From Acidobacteriota bacterium (lineage in GTDB: Bacteria > Acidobacteriota > Blastocatellia > Pyrinomonadales > Pyrinomonadaceae): a stretch of 34,415 nucleotides of DNA. The DNA lies in contig QHXI01000088.1 of assembly GCA_003222895.1 (NCBI GenBank), positions 1 to 34,415 of the forward strand, read 5' to 3'. How positions within the stretch are numbered: position 1 is the first letter of the stretch; each line of letters opens with the position of its first letter. The notes under the pieces were generated by a model. The model was not told the origin of the DNA and did no database searches. It worked only from the letters and a program-made list of their open reading frames with translations. A program made the position numbers and the translations under genes. Shown here in pieces: positions 14,398 through 21,821 of the stretch.

Positions 14398-16485
14398 TCA
14401 ACGACGCGTCAACTTAAGGAATATTAAGTTGTCTGTGAAAAGCTGGTAGGTGGCCCTTCTTTCCACTTTGTATTCGTGAAAGGCGGACAGGAGTGCCGCC
14501 TCACCGCGAAGGCGGGTGTGTTCGCTGACTTGCTGCCCGACATCAACATGTTCAAATAGAAAGAGGGTTCTTGCGGATTTTTTCATAACCTCAGCTACGG
14601 CGTGAAAGTCTTCCTCTTCGACGTTGTGAATAAGCATAAGTGACGAAATTGCAACGTCATATAATCTGTCGGGAATGTAATTCTGCACGAACGTTTGCAC
14701 ATATTGCACTCTTTGCGCGAAGGATCCTAACCGATTTCGGTTCCGCTCGAGCATTCTGCTACTGAGATCTATACAAGTCATCCTTCTGGCTTTGCGAACC
14801 AGGATTTCGGACATTCTCCCGATTCCCGCTCCGATTTCCAGGACGTCTTCGCCGTCAATGTCGCTCCCGATGAAGTCAAAGACCGCCTCTATGTACTTCT
14901 TCGATTCCTCGTGACGTCGACCGCCTGGATAACGAGCACTCATGACCGCGAGATCTCCAGGTCGGAACGCTCGATAGTCCCACTCGGCGGTCATCTCGTC
15001 GGTTAGTCGCTTATGAACAAACACAGGGTCAATGGCTCGTTCCACGGCTCGATAGCCGAATCTCTTGGCGCAGAGTGTCAACAAGCCTGCCGCCGCCGCT
15101 GGCTCCCACGGATTTGTTTTCAACATGTCTACGACGGACTCAAGGTCGAATGGGATCGCTACGATTTCTTGCATCTCGATGAAGTAATCACGAGCCATAA
15201 TGGCCTTTCCGATCACGTCTTCTGATGACAGGCCAGTCCTCTCAAAAAAACTGAATTGGTAGTAGAACTTCTGAGCGTCAACGCCAAATCCAAACAAATA
15301 CATGTTGTCCAACTTAATGTTGTGACCTATCTCTTCACGGCATTCTCGGGCCATTTCAGTAAATGGATGTACATTGTCACACCAGTCCATCGTCCCGCTA
15401 GCCGAGTAGGTCCATGTGTTGCTGTAGACGTTTACGCTGTGTGAGTGCCTCGAAACAACGATCTTATCGTCGCGCGTGATCAGAAAGATCCCGACCCCGC
15501 ATATGTTTGTTAGTTTGGAATGACTCACGTCATTCAGATCAAGCCGAGGGGCGTATTTATCTCTGAAGGTACGGTTCGGATCATCCGGCAGCGGAGAATC
15601 CAGATACTCGCCGGACAACAGATAGTCAAGATACTCAATTTTCGAAAAAGTAAACGTAAGGCGACAGAGGCCCGCGCGTAAGATTGTGAAGTCGTACTGA
15701 CTTAATCTGCATTTGAAATCTGTAAAGTAGTAAGCAGGTGGCGGATTTTTCTTAAAATCTTCCGGTAAGACATAAGTGGAAACGTTGTCCGTAAGGCTAA
15801 TCACCTCACCCATTCCAAACTCATTTGAGTCGGCCTTCCATGCGGCAATCAAGACCACGTAAGGAAATCGCCACGACGATATCTGAAAAAGGTTCGAGTA
15901 GCGGTGGGCCATTGCTTGCGCGGAAACAGAAGAAACAGACTTCACAGGCTCGAACGAAGGGATGGGCTGGTTCGGATGTTTCGACGCTTCCGCCTCTGCT
16001 GCAATCGTCGGGAGGCGGGCTCTCATCAATGTCTCCGATATTCGTCTGATTCCGCGTGCAATATCTTCAAACGCTGCGTCCGGATTTGACCAAAGGGTCA
16101 CAGGGTTGGCCTCAGTCGGTAACGCCTGAAGTTTTCCAAAAGGCGCGGACTTCCAATCGCAGGGCCGACATAGGATAGGAATAATCCGCGCGTCGCCGCT
16201 TGCGTGCCGGTCCATTGCGCGAGTCATCTCAACGTCATAACAATAGTCAGAGGCGAGGAAATCGGCGCTCACTAACAGAAGCACAATATCCGCGTTGTCA
16301 AGTTGTCCGTCTATTTCCCCAGCCCACTCATGTCCAGGTTCAATTCTGCGATCACTCCAACCCGAGATGACGCCTTGCCGCCGCAGAACGCTGAGATGTT
16401 TCTCTAACTCAACGCGAAGCTCTTCATCCTGATGAGAGTAGCTATAGAACAGCCGAAGCGGAGAACGTGATGATGTGTGACTCAT
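14398..16485 (-). CDS. TIR - unknown domain - Nudix-like - methyltransferase multidomain protein
   Basis: A 695-residue protein with four regions. Residues 10-150 are a bacterial TIR domain: LFYSYSHQDEEL, WSDRRIEPGHEW, LLLVSADFLASDYCYDVEM with putative NADase Glu86. Residues about 195-320 match nothing I know. Residues about 325-450 form a Nudix-like domain with box residues G364, R380-E381, E384-E385 and G387; the first conserved Glu of the box is replaced. Residues about 525-695 are a class I SAM methyltransferase (VLEIGAGIGR 548-557, acidic residue D573). TIR domains cleave NAD or make signal nucleotides; Nudix domains cleave or bind ADP-ribose-type molecules. It is an orphan between glmS and phyH, appears less GC-rich than its neighbours, and may be acquired. 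A defence role is inference. Confidence 0.85.
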   Translation of the reverse strand: MSHTSSRSPLRLFYSYSHQDEELRVELEKHLSVLRRQGVISGWSDRRIEPGHEWAGEIDGQLDNADIVLLLVSADFLASDYCYDVEMTRAMDRHASGDARIIPILCRPCDWKSAPFGKLQALPTEANPVTLWSNPDAAFEDIARGIRRISETLMRARLPTIAAEAEASKHPNQPIPSFEPVKSVSSVSAQAMAHRYSNLFQISSWRFPYVVLIAAWKADSNEFGMGEVISLTDNVSTYVLPEDFKKNPPPAYYFTDFKCRLSQYDFTILRAGLCRLTFTFSKIEYLDYLLSGEYLDSPLPDDPNRTFRDKYAPRLDLNDVSHSKLTNICGVGIFLITRDDKIVVSRHSHSVNVYSNTWTYSASGTMDWCDNVHPFTEMARECREEIGHNIKLDNMYLFGFGVDAQKFYYQFSFFERTGLSSEDVIGKAIMARDYFIEMQEIVAIPFDLESVVDMLKTNPWEPAAAAGLLTLCAKRFGYRAVERAIDPVFVHKRLTDEMTAEWDYRAFRPGDLAVMSARYPGGRRHEESKKYIEAVFDFIGSDIDGEDVLEIGAGIGRMSEILVRKARRMTCIDLSSRMLERNRNRLGSFAQRVQYVQTFVQNYIPDRLYDVAISSLMLIHNVEEEDFHAVAEVMKKSARTLFLFEHVDVGQQVSEHTRLRGEAALLSAFHEYKVERRATYQLFTDNLIFLKLTRR

Positions 16486-16723
16486 TTCTTGCGCGACAGA
16501 AAAAACTGGCAGAGCAGCGCTGAACCAAAGAAAATTAGCATGTCATCCGGTTCGGAGTGCCCCAGCCGTCATGTGTTAACGTGATTATGTGTCTCAAACG
16601 TGGTGCCAGGTCAACCCTTTGGCAATATCTTACACCTCGCGGATTGGTGATCGCTCTCAACGGACAGCCCATTTCAGGACGACTCGGCAGCGACACAGTT
16701 TGAGATGGGCAAAATGACAGGAC

Positions 16724-17560
16724 TCAAAACCCTCTCAGCGGCATCTCCGCCGACCGCTGCAACCAGTTACTAGCCGGATATTCGCAGGAAGGATCAATGA
16801 TATGCAGCGTGTAAGCATGTCTTGATTGTGAGGACTTGTTTTCGCGACTGAGATGCGGGAGTAATGGATGCAGCACGATCAGACTTCCCTTCTTGACTTC
16901 CAGCGGCTGGAGATTTTCTTCAGCCCAGGGCGAATCGTCGAATGTTTCGAAGCGAGTTCCGCCCGCGTCCGCGCGCACGAAACGCGACTTCAACCCGAGC
17001 TTATGTCCGCCGGGAATCGCCCATAGGCATCCATTCTCGATCGTCGCGTCTTCAAGCGCGAACCACAGCCCAACCATTCGCAACGGCTCGGTGTAAATAA
17101 ACGTCGCGTCCTGATGACAAGTTACTTCCCCGCCAATGCGCGGCTGTTTGAAGATGTACATCGACTGAAGCAACAACGGATCTTCGATTCCGAGTTCGCG
17201 CACTAACTGTTCAATCTCTTTCGTTCGCGAAAACCGATCGAACACCGGATCGAGATCATGAAGCGCATGGCCGATCTTGTTGATCGACTGCTCTTTGCTT
17301 TGCCGCAGCATCCTATTGGAATTGAAAGCGTTTTCTTCGAAGAAAAAACGAATCTTGTCGCCGGATTCGAGAAAGTAATCGTCGCTGGTGCGCGTCTGTT
17401 CATGTGTCGAGAAAATCGAAATCAAGGACGGATTGAATTCGCGCACGAGTTCTTCAGCGCGCGCGCGTAAATCATCGCAGGCCGTGGGCGAAACAAAGTT
17501 CTCGATCACGAGGAAGCCATCGCGTTTATAGGCGGCAATTTGTTGGAGACCAAGAGTCAT
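16724..17560 (-). CDS. Phytanoyl-CoA dioxygenase (PhyH) family protein
   Basis: A 278-residue Fe(II)/2-oxoglutarate dioxygenase of the PhyH family (PF05721). It begins with the family-typical QQIAAYKRDGFLVIENFVSP. The iron triad is visible as H and D of CHQDATFIY and the distal His in LHPLLPHLSREN, with Arg in SQSRHAYTLH for 2-oxoglutarate. A GLWFALEDATIENGCLWAIPGGHK segment lies between them, as in phytanoyl-CoA and small-molecule hydroxylases. The substrate is unknown. ATG 17560 is chosen by family fit; ATG 17572 is close, and the frame stays open into the repeat element upstream, which is not coding. A 238-bp gap without a clear gene separates it from the TIR gene. Confidence 0.88.
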   Translation of the reverse strand: MTLGLQQIAAYKRDGFLVIENFVSPTACDDLRARAEELVREFNPSLISIFSTHEQTRTSDDYFLESGDKIRFFFEENAFNSNRMLRQSKEQSINKIGHALHDLDPVFDRFSRTKEIEQLVRELGIEDPLLLQSMYIFKQPRIGGEVTCHQDATFIYTEPLRMVGLWFALEDATIENGCLWAIPGGHKLGLKSRFVRADAGGTRFETFDDSPWAEENLQPLEVKKGSLIVLHPLLPHLSRENKSSQSRHAYTLHIIDPSCEYPASNWLQRSAEMPLRGF

Positions 17561-17635
17561 GCGAGGCAACATTTTCAGTTCTGGCGAAGGATTAATCAAG
17601 ACGACAGCAAAGCGGTTTGTCAAAACGGATTTTTG

Positions 17636-17793
17636 GCGGCTCTGCCGTCTGATGTGCGGAAAGGCTACGCCTTTCCGCGAGCCTTTTTTGATTATTATTA
17701 GGCTACGCCTCATTTGCGAGGCGGAGCCTGATAACAAAAAATGATCCATGCCGGAAAGCCGCAGGCTTTCCGCACATCAGACGGCAGAGCCGC
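17636..17793. repeat. 158-bp nested-hairpin element with perfect 28-bp inverted ends
   Basis: Terminal arms 17636-17663 and 17766-17793 are exact reverse complements over 28 bases. Inside are three further hairpins: 17656-17678 (10-bp stem, loop TAC), about 17696-17733 (TTATTAGGCT... paired with AGCCTGATAA plus an inner GCCTC/GAGGC), and 17753-17771 (8-bp stem, loop GCA). No open frame of its own and no obvious target-site duplication are seen. It fits a non-autonomous MITE-like or REP-derived element between phyH and the transporter. Confidence 0.85.
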
Positions 17794-17875
17794 AACCACC
17801 ACCATCGGCGATTAACAAAAGCTTTGCGTTACGATGCACGCACGATAGACTTCCCGCGTTTCAGGAAGGCGAACA

Positions 17876-19252
17876 TTGTCTGATCAACTCGAAACCGGAA
17901 TCGTCGCCGAATCAATCGCGCAACCTCCAGCTCTGGGTAGGTTCTTGAAAATCTTTGCTCCTGCGGCGGCCGTGCCGATTAGGTCAACCGACCCGGCTGA
18001 AGTCTCAAATCGATATCGTCATTGGCAAAAGCGCGTCCTGTTCAGCTCGATCATTGGCTATGCGACTTTCTACTTCGTTCGCAAGAACCTCAGCATCGCG
18101 ATGCCGGTAATGCAGAGCAGCCTCGGCTTCAAGAAAACTCAGCTTGGTTTGTTTTTGACTTTGCACGGCGTGCTTTACGGCGTCTCGAAATTCGCGAATG
18201 GTTTCCTGGGCGATCGAGCGAACGCGCGCGCGTTCATGGCGTTCGGACTCGGCGCTTCGGCGTTGATGAATGTGCTGTTCGGATTCAATTCCGCAGTTGT
18301 CGCGCTCGGTTTGATTTGGATGGCCAACGGATGGTTTCAAGGGATGGGTTTTCCGCCGTGCGCGCGACTTTTGGCGCACTGGTTTTCCCCGAAGCAGCTT
18401 GCGAGCCGCATGTCGATCTGGAACATCTCGCATTCAATCGGCGGCGGATTGATCGTGATCCTTTGCGGTTATCTCGTGGTCATAAGTTGGCGTCTCGCAT
18501 TCTTTGTTCCCGCGGCCATCGCATTCGCATGCGTGATCTTGATTTGGCTGACGCTGCCGGACACGCCGCCTTCAGTCGGTTTGCCGGAAGTTGAAGGCAC
18601 CGAGCAACATTCGCAGAAGCATGAATCGGGGAAAGAATTCCGGCGCTTTCTGGTCGAGCGAGTTTTCATGAACAAGTACATCTGGATCGTTTCGCTCGCG
18701 AACTTCTTCGTTTACATCGTGCGTTACGCGGTGCTCGATTGGGGACCGACGATGCTTACCGAAGCGAAGCACGTGCATATCACGCACGCAGGCTGGATGG
18801 TTGCGGCATTCGAATTTTGCGGCGCGCTGGGAGCAATGTTCGGCGGTTGGATCACGGATCGATTTCTTGGCGGTCGCGCCGTACGCGCTTGTGTTGTGTA
18901 CATGGCGCTGGCTGGAGTTGCCGTGTTCGCGTTTTGGAAACTTCAATTGCATTCTGAATTGCTAACCACCCTCGTGCTCGGCGCCGCAGGCTTTTTTGTT
19001 TATGGCCCACAGTGTTTGCTTGCAGTTGCGGCGGCGAACCTGGCAACCAAGCGCGCCGCCGCGACAGCGATTGGACTGACGAGCATCTTTGGTTACGCCA
19101 GCACTGTGCTGTCAGGCTGGGGACTCGGCGCGTTGGTTCAGAAGTATGGTTGGGACGCAGGGTTCTTTGGACTAATTATCGTGACAGTGATTGGAACTCT
19201 GCTCTTCATCGCGGCATGGCCGGCGAAAGCGCATGGTTATGGAACCGCGTAG
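17876..19252 (+). CDS. OPA-family MFS transporter (GlpT/UhpT/UhpC-like)
   Basis: A 458-residue major facilitator of the organophosphate:phosphate antiporter family. Twelve helices are expected; family marks are SIIGYATFYFVRKNLSIAMP, the KTQLGLFLTLHGVLYGVSKFANG helix, NGWFQGMGFPPCARLLAHWFSP, the WNISHSIGGGLI helix and LTSIFGYASTVLSG late in the protein. Members swap glycerol-3-phosphate or hexose phosphate for phosphate, and UhpC acts as a sensor; which role applies here is open. The start is TTG at 17876, backed by AGGAAGG at 17863-17869. Its regulatory gap holds the 158-bp repeat element. No kinase or response regulator is adjacent, so a UhpC role is less likely. Confidence 0.9.
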   Translation: MSDQLETGIVAESIAQPPALGRFLKIFAPAAAVPIRSTDPAEVSNRYRHWQKRVLFSSIIGYATFYFVRKNLSIAMPVMQSSLGFKKTQLGLFLTLHGVLYGVSKFANGFLGDRANARAFMAFGLGASALMNVLFGFNSAVVALGLIWMANGWFQGMGFPPCARLLAHWFSPKQLASRMSIWNISHSIGGGLIVILCGYLVVISWRLAFFVPAAIAFACVILIWLTLPDTPPSVGLPEVEGTEQHSQKHESGKEFRRFLVERVFMNKYIWIVSLANFFVYIVRYAVLDWGPTMLTEAKHVHITHAGWMVAAFEFCGALGAMFGGWITDRFLGGRAVRACVVYMALAGVAVFAFWKLQLHSELLTTLVLGAAGFFVYGPQCLLAVAAANLATKRAAATAIGLTSIFGYASTVLSGWGLGALVQKYGWDAGFFGLIIVTVIGTLLFIAAWPAKAHGYGTA

Positions 19253-19288
19253 GATTGCACGATGATACTCGAAAGTAAGAGGTTACAA

Positions 19289-19666
19289 ATGACAAGACAT
19301 TTGCGGATCGCAAACATCGCGGTGATGCTCGTCGCCGCACTTACTACCGTTCCTTGCATGCTGTCTGGAGCTCAGGCCCGCCAAGAGCAGATTGCTGGTG
19401 GCTACAGCGAAACTGCGAACAGCGATCCTGACGCGCTGGCAGCAGCACGGTTCGCTATCAAGAACGAGGCGCAGAAGCTACGCGCGCTCGTATCGCTTCG
19501 TTCAATCAAACGCGCGGAAGTTCAAGTGGTCGCCGGACTCAACTACCGGCTCTGCATGACGGTAAGGATCAAGCGCAAGACGCAGCTAGTAACCGCCGTG
19601 GTTTACAAGAATCTCAAACAAAAGTATTCGCTCACCAGTTGGACCGCTGGTTGCGAGAAACCATGA
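19289..19666 (+). CDS. Secreted cystatin-like protein (papain-type protease inhibitor fold)
   Basis: A 125-residue protein with a signal peptide (RHLRIANIAVMLVAALTT, cleavage probably after AQA at 30). The mature part has the three cystatin contact elements in order: Gly-Gly at 37-38 (AGGYS), the QVVAG loop at 79-83, and a Ser-Trp pair at 117-118 in the place of the usual Pro-Trp. The helix AARFAIKNEAQK and strands YRLCMTVRI and LVTAVVYKNL complete the fold pattern. Family I25 inhibitors block papain-like cysteine proteases. Two cysteines in the mature part (89, 122) could form a disulfide. ATG 19289 is chosen over 19262 because AAGAGG lies 7 bases before it. Export suggests an external or periplasmic target. 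Confidence 0.8.
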   Translation: MTRHLRIANIAVMLVAALTTVPCMLSGAQARQEQIAGGYSETANSDPDALAAARFAIKNEAQKLRALVSLRSIKRAEVQVVAGLNYRLCMTVRIKRKTQLVTAVVYKNLKQKYSLTSWTAGCEKP

Positions 19667-19806
19667 CGGAATTTGAAGTTACCCGTGCCCATCTCAAGAA
19701 CGCATTCGATCAAGAGAACTGGGATCTGCTTGATAAGCTTTTGGAGATCCGGGAAGTCACGTCAATAGCTGGAGACCTTGCACTCTCATTCTTCAGCAAT
19801 CCCTAA
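19663..19806 (+). CDS. 47-residue small protein coupled to the cystatin gene
   Basis: This short frame starts with ATG overlapping the cystatin stop (ATGA, 19663-19666), the usual mark of translational coupling, and ends at TAA 19804-19806. The product begins MTEFEVTRAHLKNAFDQEN, is acidic, lacks a signal peptide and transmembrane segment, and is mainly predicted helical (LKNAFDQENWDLLDKLLEI). I recognise no family. It could be a cytoplasmic partner or a remnant of a longer gene. The overlap and sensible composition make it more likely real than chance. Confidence 0.5.
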   Translation: MTEFEVTRAHLKNAFDQENWDLLDKLLEIREVTSIAGDLALSFFSNP

Positions 19807-19887
19807 ATCTGCTTCAAAATGTGGTAAGTCACTTGCTGCTACTGGGTGACGGTTCTAGACTTGTCTTGTGATTAGAACAAGGAAGAC

Positions 19888-19963
19888 TGGAGCCGGCTAT
19901 CGGAGTCGAACCGATGACCTTGCGATTACGAATCGCACGCTCTACCAACTGAGCTAAGCCGGC
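19888..19963 (-). tRNA. tRNA-Thr (anticodon CGU)
   Basis: Read on the minus strand it starts GCCGGCTTAGCTC and closes with AGCCGGC, giving a perfect 7-bp acceptor stem, discriminator U and an encoded CCA (19890-19888). The anticodon arm is TGCGA-TTCGTAA-TCGCA, so the anticodon is CGU, reading ACG threonine codons. The T arm has GGTTCGACTCC. A strong promoter lies upstream at 19979-20008. Confidence 0.97.
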
Positions 19964-19978
19964 TTGGCCTGAGCTTTG

Positions 19979-20008
19979 ACTATACGAACGCGCTCTTTTG
20001 AGTGTCAA
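19979..20008 (-). promoter_or_regulatory. Sigma-70 type promoter of tRNA-Thr
   Basis: On the minus strand a consensus TTGACA (20008-20003) and TATAGT (19984-19979) are 18 bases apart, 15 bases before the tRNA 5' end. Confidence 0.75.
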
Positions 20009-20011
20009 GCA

Positions 20012-20082
20012 GTAGCTAGACTTTAGTCTGTGATCTTTCTCAGTCGCGGCCGATCAAGATCACAGACTGAAGTCTATGCTAC
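20012..20082. repeat. Long inverted repeat between tRNA-Thr promoter and small gene
   Basis: Arms 20012-20037 and 20056-20082 pair with one mismatch and one bulged base around an 18-nt loop. Sequence TAGACTT/TAGTCTG shows a loose 7-nt rhythm like the hairpins in the BMC operon. It ends just before the ribosome-binding site of the next gene and begins right behind the tRNA promoter. Confidence 0.8.
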
Positions 20083-20098
20083 GACGAACGGAGGCATT

Positions 20099-20314
20099 AT
20101 GAGAGATCAAACACGCAACATCGAAACGTTCAAGGTCGGGACCGGCGCGCGGATGAACGAATTCGATTTTCATAAGCATCAGGAAGAGATGCACGAACAT
20201 CACCCTGAAGAGCTTGCGCACGGTGTCGCGAGATCAGAGACGACCGCTGAACGCGTTGCGCGATTGACCAAGCGGGCGCATGAAAAAGTTTTGAAAAGGA
20301 AGAAGCGGCGATAG
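20099..20314 (+). CDS. Small charged hypothetical protein
   Basis: A 71-residue protein starting MRDQTRNIETFKVG. GGAGG at 20090-20094 precedes the ATG closely and supports this start over one at 20030 that would lie within the inverted repeat. The middle is rich in His and Glu (KHQEEMHEHHPEEL) and the C-terminus is very basic (KRAHEKVLKRKKRR). No membrane segment or signal peptide. I do not recognise a family. The basic end suggests contact with nucleic acid and the His/Glu patch could bind metal; both are guesses. Confidence 0.65.
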   Translation: MRDQTRNIETFKVGTGARMNEFDFHKHQEEMHEHHPEELAHGVARSETTAERVARLTKRAHEKVLKRKKRR

Positions 20315-20330
20315 TAATCATTGCAGCCCC

Positions 20331-20456
20331 CTCCTCCCTCTGGAAGAGGGTGGGGGTGGGGGTGGGGGTGAGGGCTTAGTCAAGTGAGAGTAGAATTGAT
20401 TTTCGTTTCCGCCGCATAACCCCTCACCATGGCGCCTCTCCACGGGGGGAGAGGGA
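20331..20456. repeat. GC-rich palindromic intergenic repeat (family A, degraded copy 2)
   Basis: The left part is CCCTCT/AGAGGG followed by G-rich units and GTGAGGG; the right part 20421-20455 reads CCCTCACC then CCTCTCC / GGAGAGG with a larger loop. Both halves are versions of the palindrome at 3238-3258 and 28997-29017, facing each other across about 45 bases. Confidence 0.7.
20348..20374 (+). other. Potential G-quadruplex (GGGGGT repeats)
   Basis: Five G-runs (3, 5, 5, 5 and 3 bases) separated by single T or TGA lie on the plus strand about 100 bases before trmFO. This meets the usual G4 motif with very short loops. Confidence 0.6.
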
Positions 20457-20471
20457 TTGCGCTCCATAACG

Positions 20472-21821
20472 ATGAACGAAATCACAGTCATTGGCGGCGG
20501 TCTCGCCGGAGTAGAAGCTGCCTGGCAAGCAGCTAGTCTCGGTGCGCGAGTGCGTCTTTATGAAATGCGACCGGTGAAGCGGACGCCCGCGCATCGCACG
20601 GACAAACTTGCCGAGATTGTCTGCTCGAACTCTCTAAAATCTGATGAACCGGGCAGCGCTTCGCATTTACTCAAAGAAGAATTGCGCCGCGCCGATTCGA
20701 TCGTTATGAAAGCAGCGGCCGAGACGCGGGTTCCTGCCGGCGCCGCACTCGCCGTCGATCGAGAGCGTTTCGCTAATCACATCACCGCTCAGATTGAAAC
20801 TCATCCAAACATCGAAATTGTGCGCGAGGAGATCACCTCTATTCCGCCCGGCGAGACTTCGATCATCGCTACCGGACCGCTGACCTCTGATGCTTTGACG
20901 TTTGAGATCATGAAACTGACCGGCGACGATCAGCTTTACTTCTACGACGCGATCGCGCCGATTATCGCGGCAGATTCAATCGATCAGTCCATCGCCTTCA
21001 AAGCTGCTCGCTACGGAAAGGGGGGCGACGATTACCTGAATTGTCCGCTGAACGAAGAAGCATACGCGCAGTTTTATGAACAGTTAACCAACGCGAACAG
21101 CGTCCCGTTGCAACGATTTGAAGAAACGCGTTGGTTCGAAGCCTGCCTGCCAATTGAAGAGCTGGCGCGGCGCGGCATCGACACTTTGCGTTATGGCCCA
21201 ATGAAGCCGGTGGGCCTCGTCGATCCACGAACCGGCCGCGAACCTTACGCCGCGGTTCAGCTTCGGCAGGAAAACCTGATGGCCGATGCGTACAGCATGG
21301 TCGGCTTTCAAAACCATCTGCGTTACGGCGAGCAAGCGCGCGTGCTGCAGTTGATCCCGGGACTTGAACACGCCGAGTTCCTGCAGTTCGGACAGATTCA
21401 TCGCAACACCTACATCAATTCTCCACGAGTGCTCGCGGCAACCATGCAGATGCGCGAGCATCCAAACATCTTCTTTGCCGGACAAATCACCGGCGTCGAA
21501 GGTTACGTAGAATCGGTTGCGATGGGTTGGCTGGCCGGCGCGAATGCCGCGCGGCTTTTGCGAGGCGAAGAACTTTTGATTGCGCCGCCGCGTAGTGCCA
21601 TTGGGGCTTTGGCGCGATACGTTTCGAGCGCGGAAACGAAAAATTATCAGCCGGTCAATATCACGTTTGCTTTGCTCGAGCCGTTGAGTCGCGAACAAGC
21701 TCGATCGGTCAAGCGCAAACGCGATCGGCACTTGCTGCAAGTAAGATTGGCTTTAGAAGAATGGGATCAGTGGATGCACAGCGTTCGTCACGACAGCCAG
21801 CAGTTGGCGGTAGCCAAGTGA
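20472..21821 (+). CDS. trmFO: Methylenetetrahydrofolate--tRNA-(uracil-5-)-methyltransferase TrmFO
   Basis: A 449-residue FAD and folate-dependent enzyme that makes ribothymidine at position 54 of tRNA. It starts MNEITVIGGGLAGVEAAWQA with the dinucleotide-binding loop, then RTDKLAEIVCSNSLKSDEP with the conserved Cys, VPAGAALAVDRERFA, FYDAIAPIIAADSID, YLNCPLNEEAY, FEACLPIEELARRG and FAGQITGVEGYVESVAMG. The ATG at 20472 sits right at the family start; an upstream in-frame start at 20457 is in repeat DNA. It is found in Acidobacteriota, Firmicutes, alphaproteobacteria and others in place of SAM-dependent TrmA. The next gene overlaps it by four bases. Confidence 0.97.
   Translation: MNEITVIGGGLAGVEAAWQAASLGARVRLYEMRPVKRTPAHRTDKLAEIVCSNSLKSDEPGSASHLLKEELRRADSIVMKAAAETRVPAGAALAVDRERFANHITAQIETHPNIEIVREEITSIPPGETSIIATGPLTSDALTFEIMKLTGDDQLYFYDAIAPIIAADSIDQSIAFKAARYGKGGDDYLNCPLNEEAYAQFYEQLTNANSVPLQRFEETRWFEACLPIEELARRGIDTLRYGPMKPVGLVDPRTGREPYAAVQLRQENLMADAYSMVGFQNHLRYGEQARVLQLIPGLEHAEFLQFGQIHRNTYINSPRVLAATMQMREHPNIFFAGQITGVEGYVESVAMGWLAGANAARLLRGEELLIAPPRSAIGALARYVSSAETKNYQPVNITFALLEPLSREQARSVKRKRDRHLLQVRLALEEWDQWMHSVRHDSQQLAVAK

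Noticed and set aside
16486-16723. Remnant gene or transposase scar between the TIR gene and phyH
   Set aside because: No frame of useful length and no terminal repeats could be found in these 238 bases.
14398-17560. Two-gene defence operon of TIR protein plus PhyH dioxygenase
   Set aside because: The 238-base gap and the standard metabolic nature of PhyH give no support for a joint function.
17626-17803. Target-site duplication around the 158-bp element
   Set aside because: Flanks ATTTTTG and AACCACC do not match as direct repeats.
19840-19887. Intrinsic terminator after tRNA-Thr
   Set aside because: A 5-bp stem CTTGT/ACAAG is present but weak, and no T-run follows.
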